A stretch of DNA of 10,153 nucleotides from an uncultured bacterium. GTDB lineage: Bacteria; Patescibacteria; ABY1; SG8-24; 2-12-FULL-60-25. Of this stretch, positions 6,691 through 10,153 are shown one piece after another (the first letter of the stretch is position 1; every line of letters starts with the position of its first letter). Location of the stretch: contig CALMET010000060.1 of the NCBI GenBank assembly GCA_937863195.1, positions 1 to 10,153 on the forward strand, given 5' to 3'. The position numbers and the translations under genes are program-made. The notes under the pieces were generated by a model that saw only the letters and a program-made list of their open reading frames with translations, was not told the origin of the DNA and did not search any database.

Positions 6691-6717
6691 GTCACGTTCG
6701 CTCGCGAGCGACGTGAC
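6691..6717 (+). other. Hairpin immediately downstream of the tRNA
   Basis: An 11-bp stem with one bulged T (gtcacg 6691-6696 and tcgct 6698-6702, pairing with agcga 6707-6711 and cgtgac 6712-6717) closes a CGCG loop. There is no T tract, so it is not a typical terminator. It could be a processing signal or a weak attenuator between the tRNA and rpmG. Confidence 0.55.
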
Positions 6718-6775
6718 ACGCCTTGTTTAGGCTCCGGCAGAAGTGCGTTATGACCGTTTCCATAAAACCCCACCT

Positions 6776-6928
6776 ATGTCACAAGACAATTTGATCAAAC
6801 TTGAGTGCACCGATTGCAAAAAGGTGAACTACCACTCAACCAAGAACAAGAAGCTCAAAACGCGTCTCGAGCTTAAGAAGTTTTGCAAAACCTGCAAAAC
6901 CAATAAGCCTCACAAAGAGACCAAATAA
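6776..6928 (+). CDS. rpmG: 50S ribosomal protein L33
   Basis: 50 residues, the usual length for bL33, a small protein of the large ribosomal subunit. The two pairs C11-x-x-C14 and C37-x-x-C40 mark the zinc-ribbon (C+) form, and the Lys-rich middle ([16 protein letters not shown]) is typical of the family. The ATG at 6776 gives the normal N-terminus; an in-frame ATG at 6743 would add 11 atypical residues. No clear Shine-Dalgarno is seen, and the best AT-rich hexamer upstream (TAAAAC, 6763) is a poor -10, so the gene may be read through from the tRNA promoter. A terminator follows 14 bp after the stop. Confidence 0.95.
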   Translation: MSQDNLIKLECTDCKKVNYHSTKNKKLKTRLELKKFCKTCKTNKPHKETK

Positions 6929-6942
6929 GAGCCCTTGCACCG

Positions 6943-6966
6943 ACGCCCTAAACAGGGCGTTTGTGT
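6943..6966 (+). terminator. Rho-independent terminator after rpmG
   Basis: A perfect 7-bp stem (acgccct 6943-6949 with agggcgt 6954-6960) with an AAAC loop is followed by TTGTGTTATTGTTT, a T-rich tract broken by G and A. The same tract contains the -10 of the next gene. Confidence 0.8.
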
Positions 6967-6978
6967 TATTGTTTCGCT
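6964..6978 (+). promoter_or_regulatory. Extended -10 element for the nuclease gene, leaderless arrangement
   Basis: TGT followed by TATTGT (6967-6972) lies six bases before the ATG at 6979. The -35 region coincides with the rpmG terminator stem, so the promoter would depend on the extended -10. Confidence 0.55.
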
Positions 6979-8430
6979 ATGCACTCACCTTATCTCACCG
7001 GCCATGATTTTTACCGCTTCTACCAGTGTCCGCATTGGCCGTATTGGGAGCGTTTTGGTGATCCAAATTTACGCCGCCCGCTCACCGAAGCTGAAGAGCA
7101 ACGCTTGGCTGACGGCCTCACCCATGAGCAAGCCATCGTAACAAAAATCTATGGCGGATTTGATGAGGTCAAAACCAAAGATGTTGACGAAGCCTTTGCG
7201 CAAACGCTCGAACTCATGAAGCGAGGCGTGCCCGTCATCTATCAAGCCTGTTTGAAAAGCGGTGACTGGGTTGGTCGTCCAGATATCCTTGAGCGCCGCC
7301 CTGGTAAAAGTCTTTTGGGTGATTGGTATTATGTGCCTGTCGACGTGAAGCGCGCGCATGAGCTCAAAAAAGAACATATGGCGCAGCTCACGTTTTATGC
7401 CGTCTTGCTTGAGCGTCTTCAGGGGATGTTTCCTCCAGACCCCGCGATTTTAAATGCGGACGGGGAGCGTATCCCGTTTCGTGCGTCCGCCTCTCGTGCA
7501 GACTTTGATGATGTTACTGAACAGATTGAGCGCATGCGTGGCGGCGAGTGCCCTGATCCGGTTTTTCGCAAATCATGTTTAGATGTTTCACCCTGGGGTG
7601 CGGCTTGTGAGCATCTCGCCAAGTCCACCAACGATATCGCGTTGTTGTTTAATGTCGACGTACGCAAGTTAAAAGCATTGCGTTCATTCGGTGTACGTAC
7701 CATCGAAGACGCTGCCGACATGGACCCACTCAAACTCGAAGGCCAGGCCCCAGGTCTAACCCTTCGTGCCCTTGAAGCCGTAAAGCGCCAGGCGCGTTCA
7801 GTAATGACCCAATCGGTCTTTATTCGTGCGCCATTTTTTGACGAAGTACGTGGACTTGAAATTCACTTTGATATCGAAAGCCATCCACCAACCGATACCG
7901 ATTACCTTTACGGATTCTGGATTCCATCCGAACAAAAATATTTTTCATTTGTTGCCGAGACACCTGAAGAAGAGGGTAAGATGTGGCATGAATTTTTAGA
8001 ATGGATCGAAACCTTGCCGAGTGAATACACGATCTATCACTATGCGCCGTATGAGCTTCAACGCTTGCGTCAATTATCACGTCGCTACCAAACAGAAGAG
8101 AACCCTTGGTTAGCAAAATTTGTTTCAAACATGATCGATATGAAAGATATCGTTGGTGATTATCTTGTTTTTCCATTGCCGTTCTACAGCCTGAAAGCGA
8201 TCGGTAAATTTTTAGGTTTTACCTGGGACGGCGAAGTGCATTCGGGTGGGGAGTCGGTTTTAGCATTCGATAAGTGGCTTGAAAAAGGCGATCGCACTAT
8301 ATTAGATTCGATTATCCAGTATAACCGAGCGGATGTGCGGGCAACTTCGCATCTCATGCAATGGATCCGCGCCTATGCGACGGCTGAGACAACCTATGCG
8401 CCTCCATACCCATGGAGCGAGCAAGCGTGA
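6979..8430 (+). CDS. TM0106-type RecB-like nuclease with RNase H-like exonuclease domain
   Basis: 483 residues. The N-terminal half is a RecB/Cas4-like PD-(D/E)XK nuclease: GRPD with D102, VDVK with D122 and K124, then Q136-L-T-F-Y140. A lone Cys17 near the N-terminus plus C191, C200 and C210 after the core resemble the four-Cys Fe-S cluster of AddB/Cas4-type nucleases. Residues about 224-275 look like a helix-hairpin-helix region. The C-terminal part is an RNase H-like 3'-5' exonuclease (DEDD type): FDIE with D298 and E300, a YHYAPYE motif (353-359), a D387-containing segment and YNRAD with D452. This order matches the TM0106-like family of putative DNA repair or processing nucleases; exact substrates are not established. 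The ATG at 6979 is preferred over a TTG at 6961 because the -10 lies between them. The YibE/F gene begins 12 bp after the stop. Confidence 0.9.
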   Translation: MHSPYLTGHDFYRFYQCPHWPYWERFGDPNLRRPLTEAEEQRLADGLTHEQAIVTKIYGGFDEVKTKDVDEAFAQTLELMKRGVPVIYQACLKSGDWVGRPDILERRPGKSLLGDWYYVPVDVKRAHELKKEHMAQLTFYAVLLERLQGMFPPDPAILNADGERIPFRASASRADFDDVTEQIERMRGGECPDPVFRKSCLDVSPWGAACEHLAKSTNDIALLFNVDVRKLKALRSFGVRTIEDAADMDPLKLEGQAPGLTLRALEAVKRQARSVMTQSVFIRAPFFDEVRGLEIHFDIESHPPTDTDYLYGFWIPSEQKYFSFVAETPEEEGKMWHEFLEWIETLPSEYTIYHYAPYELQRLRQLSRRYQTEENPWLAKFVSNMIDMKDIVGDYLVFPLPFYSLKAIGKFLGFTWDGEVHSGGESVLAFDKWLEKGDRTILDSIIQYNRADVRATSHLMQWIRAYATAETTYAPPYPWSEQA

Positions 8431-8442
8431 TAACCTAATGAT
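8428..8442 (+). promoter_or_regulatory. Possible weak leaderless -10 element for the YibE/F gene
   Basis: TGA followed by TAACCT (8431-8436) sits exactly six bases before the ATG at 8443. The TG of the extended -10 belongs to the stop codon of the nuclease gene. The hexamer matches TATAAT only at the three key TANNNT positions, so this call leans on the spacing shared with the other genes. Confidence 0.4.
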
Positions 8443-9615
8443 ATGAAGCGATTCTTTTTAGCGATGGTCTTAGCGGCGCAGTTTTTGGCGTTGCCTGTTT
8501 CGGCACAGTCCACTACGACCGAGATCAGCGCTGAGCCCGTGGTTGCTGAGATGGCTCAAACATCGCCGGTAGACCAACTCGGACAATATGAGCGCGCTGC
8601 CGTTGAAGCCGTGCGCCGCGATGTGAATCCGACCGATGTGGGTGGTGAGCAGACCACGGTTTTTCAAGTGAAGTTCTTATCTGGTCCGCTTAAGGGCGAG
8701 GTACGAGATATCGTATCCGATGTTTCAAATAATCCTTACGCCCTTCAGCCAAAACAGGGTGACAAGGTTGTGATCTTCATGCAGCGCACCGGTGATGATT
8801 GGAGTTTATTTGTAGAAGGCTTTGATCGCCGTGCCGCATTGATTTGGTTGGTTGTGCTCTTTGTCGCAATGTTGATTCTCTTGTCGGGTTGGCAAGGGTT
8901 TAAGACGGCGCTTTCGATCGGTATCTCCATTGGCTTGATCGGCTATGTCTTGATCCCGGCGTTTATCTCGGGGGTTAATCCTGTGCCGGTTGCTATTTTG
9001 CTTGCTGGCGTATTCACATTGTTATCAACAGGCTTATCGACAGGATGGAACCGCAAGTCAGTCATCACGGCGATCGGTACCATGGGTGGTGCGCTTGTGG
9101 CCTATATGATCTCGTTCTTCTTTGCGGATTGGGCACATGTAAGTGGCCTCTCGACCGAAGACGACCGTTTGTTTTTCAATAAAAATCCGATGCTGAATCC
9201 GCGCGGACTCATGTTTGCCGGTATCATTATCGCGTCTGCAGGTGTCGTTGAAGATGTGGCCGTCTCCATTGTCTCTGGCATTAGCGAAGTAAAGCGCCAT
9301 AATCCACGCGCGACAAAACGCCAACTCTTCACATCAGGTATGGTCGTTGGAAAAGATCATATGAGTGCGCTCGCGAATACGCTTGTCTACGCCTATGTTG
9401 GTTCTTCGCTCTCAACGCTTTTACTTTATAAACAGTTCGGCGGTTCGTGGCTCAAATTTGTGAACTTCGATTCTGTCGTTGACGAAATTATTCGCTCACT
9501 CGCTGGTACGATTGGGTTGATTTTTACCGTACCAATCACGGCCTTCCTTGCAGCATGGTTCATGTCGAATGAAGACGCACAGCAGCCTGATGGGCATCAC
9601 GGGCACAAGCATTAA
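8443..9615 (+). CDS. YibE/F family membrane protein
   Basis: 390 residues. An N-terminal signal peptide (about 1-21, MKRFFLAMVLAAQFLALPVS then AQS) leads to an exported region whose part at about 69-126 is strand-rich (VFQVKFLSGPLKGEV, GDKVVIFM). About seven membrane segments follow, near 131-149, 155-175, 180-198, 207-227, 255-276, 305-327 and 350-374. Conserved-looking polar membrane motifs are GVVEDVAVSI (267-276) and GKDHMSALANTLVYAYVG (303-320), both typical of YibE/F proteins, in which an extracytoplasmic domain precedes a multi-pass core. The tail is His-rich (HHGHKH) and might bind metal. The transport substrate of this family is not established. The gene lies 12 bp behind the nuclease gene, has no Shine-Dalgarno, and is followed by a convergent gene. 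Confidence 0.92.
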   Translation: MKRFFLAMVLAAQFLALPVSAQSTTTEISAEPVVAEMAQTSPVDQLGQYERAAVEAVRRDVNPTDVGGEQTTVFQVKFLSGPLKGEVRDIVSDVSNNPYALQPKQGDKVVIFMQRTGDDWSLFVEGFDRRAALIWLVVLFVAMLILLSGWQGFKTALSIGISIGLIGYVLIPAFISGVNPVPVAILLAGVFTLLSTGLSTGWNRKSVITAIGTMGGALVAYMISFFFADWAHVSGLSTEDDRLFFNKNPMLNPRGLMFAGIIIASAGVVEDVAVSIVSGISEVKRHNPRATKRQLFTSGMVVGKDHMSALANTLVYAYVGSSLSTLLLYKQFGGSWLKFVNFDSVVDEIIRSLAGTIGLIFTVPITAFLAAWFMSNEDAQQPDGHHGHKH

Positions 9616-9630
9616 AATGATTCTAAATGA

Positions 9631-9663
9631 AAACGCCGCTCTCCCTTGTGGGGTGCGGTGTTT
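9631..9663. terminator. Possible bidirectional terminator between convergent genes
   Basis: A 9-bp stem with one G-T pair (aaacgccgc 9631-9639 with gcggtgttt 9655-9663) encloses a loop that can itself pair CCC with GGG. On the minus strand it runs into a T-rich stretch; on the plus strand the T run is only three bases. It lies in the 68-bp gap between two converging genes. Confidence 0.6.
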
Positions 9664-9683
9664 CAGTAGGGTAAACAGCTGGA

Positions 9684-10153
9684 TTACCAGGCGGCCAGGC
9701 GCAAAACCAGGCTTCGGTTGGCTTCGGGGGAGAACTCTGTGGGTTCGCCGAGTGTGTGGCGTAGTCCGTTACCTAGGCCATATCTCATCGCGAGTTCTTG
9801 CGCCATGATATCGCGAGGCAAGTCCTCTTCATACTGGTCGAGCGCGGCAACGGTATAGGCCGCAAGACGATCACTGTGACAATTTGCTTCATCTACCGCC
9901 CATTCGCGGGTTAGTAGCCGGCATTGCTGCCGTAGCGATCTCGGCGGTAGCTTTTGCGCGGCATTGAACGCTGACTCTGTAGGACGAATGATAATCTCAT
10001 TCAGAATATTCACCCGGCGACCTTCAGGAATAACATAGGGCGCTACGTTTGCGAGATGTTGCTCGACGTTTTGCCAGGCGGTGACATCGCTCAAGGCATC
10101 GGGCAGAAAAACAATGTCCAACGTAGTAGTCTCGGTGGGAGCCGGAGTTCTTA
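9684..10153 (-). CDS. C-terminal part of an uncharacterised protein, N-terminus beyond the window
   Basis: The minus-strand reading frame is open to the right edge (in-frame codons from 10151), so the gene is partial; a TTG at 10121 could serve as a start but need not be the real one. The visible part begins with a Thr/Pro-rich linker (TPAPTETTT), then TLDIVFLPDAL, an amphipathic region, and a helical C-terminal half with two Cys, ending LRLAAW. The LDIVFLPD strand resembles the opening of M64-like metallopeptidase domains seen in many Patescibacteria proteins, and AQELAMRYGLGNG lies where their HExxH-type motif would be, but both His positions are replaced. If related, it is an inactive or highly diverged member. 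This is a weak recognition from memory. The gene converges on the YibE/F gene, with a hairpin between them. Confidence 0.65.
   Translation of the reverse strand, partial: RTPAPTETTTLDIVFLPDALSDVTAWQNVEQHLANVAPYVIPEGRRVNILNEIIIRPTESAFNAAQKLPPRSLRQQCRLLTREWAVDEANCHSDRLAAYTVAALDQYEEDLPRDIMAQELAMRYGLGNGLRHTLGEPTEFSPEANRSLVLRLAAW

Noticed and set aside
6961..6978. TTG at 6961 as the start of the nuclease gene
   Set aside because: It overlaps the terminator tail and -10 element; the ATG at 6979 leads straight into a family-like N-terminus with the expected Cys.
6979..8430. Cas4 and an associated CRISPR system
   Set aside because: The nuclease has the Cas4-like Cys arrangement, but it also carries a C-terminal RNase H-like domain and there are no repeat arrays or other cas genes in the window.
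5128..8430. Alternative genetic code with TGA read as Gly
   Set aside because: TGA ends P2, K2 and the nuclease gene at sensible places, directly before or overlapping the next element, and no gene needs TGA read-through.

Overview
The window looks like part of a compact bacterial genome, most plausibly a member of the Candidate Phyla Radiation (Patescibacteria). This rests on very short spacers, a tRNA-Thr followed by a 50-residue zinc-type L33, a TM0106-type RecB-like nuclease next to a YibE/F membrane protein, several proteins I cannot place in well-studied families, and apparently leaderless promoters. TGA is used as a stop by three genes, so the TGA=Gly code of Gracilibacteria/Absconditabacteria is excluded. 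The lineage call is inference from gene content; there is no rRNA here.

Layout. Positions 1-6561 hold a plus-strand block of unusual signalling-type genes: a small protein (P1, 10-264), a large PI3/4-kinase-like protein (K1, 339-1958), a 99-residue orphan (1991-2290), a 797-residue protein with two GGDEF-like domains and a coiled-coil tail (2359-4752), a second small protein (P2, 4790-5131) and a second kinase-like protein (K2, 5128-6561). P1 and P2 align with each other over nearly all of P1, and K1 and K2 align from their N-terminal helices to a shared C-terminal motif. The block is therefore a duplicated small-protein/kinase cassette that brackets a GGDEF protein. P2 and K2 overlap by 4 nt. 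This is the part most likely to be an undescribed system.

Positions 6558-6972 are housekeeping: a consensus-like promoter, tRNA-Thr(UGU) with encoded CCA, rpmG (L33) and a terminator. Next come a RecB-like nuclease fused to an RNase H-like exonuclease domain (6979-8430) and a secreted-domain YibE/F membrane protein (8443-9615). A minus-strand gene enters from the right edge and ends at 9684, convergent with the YibE/F gene.

Regulation. At all five plus-strand genes that seem to begin a transcription unit (339, 2359, 4790, 6979, 8443), a TANNNT hexamer ends exactly 6 nt before the ATG. That places the expected transcription start at or beside the start codon and implies leaderless mRNAs. By contrast, the internal orphan gene has a clear Shine-Dalgarno and K2 relies on an ATGA overlap. 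Intrinsic terminators at 284, 2312 and 6943 lie just upstream of the next -10 element, so one short spacer ends one transcript and starts the next.
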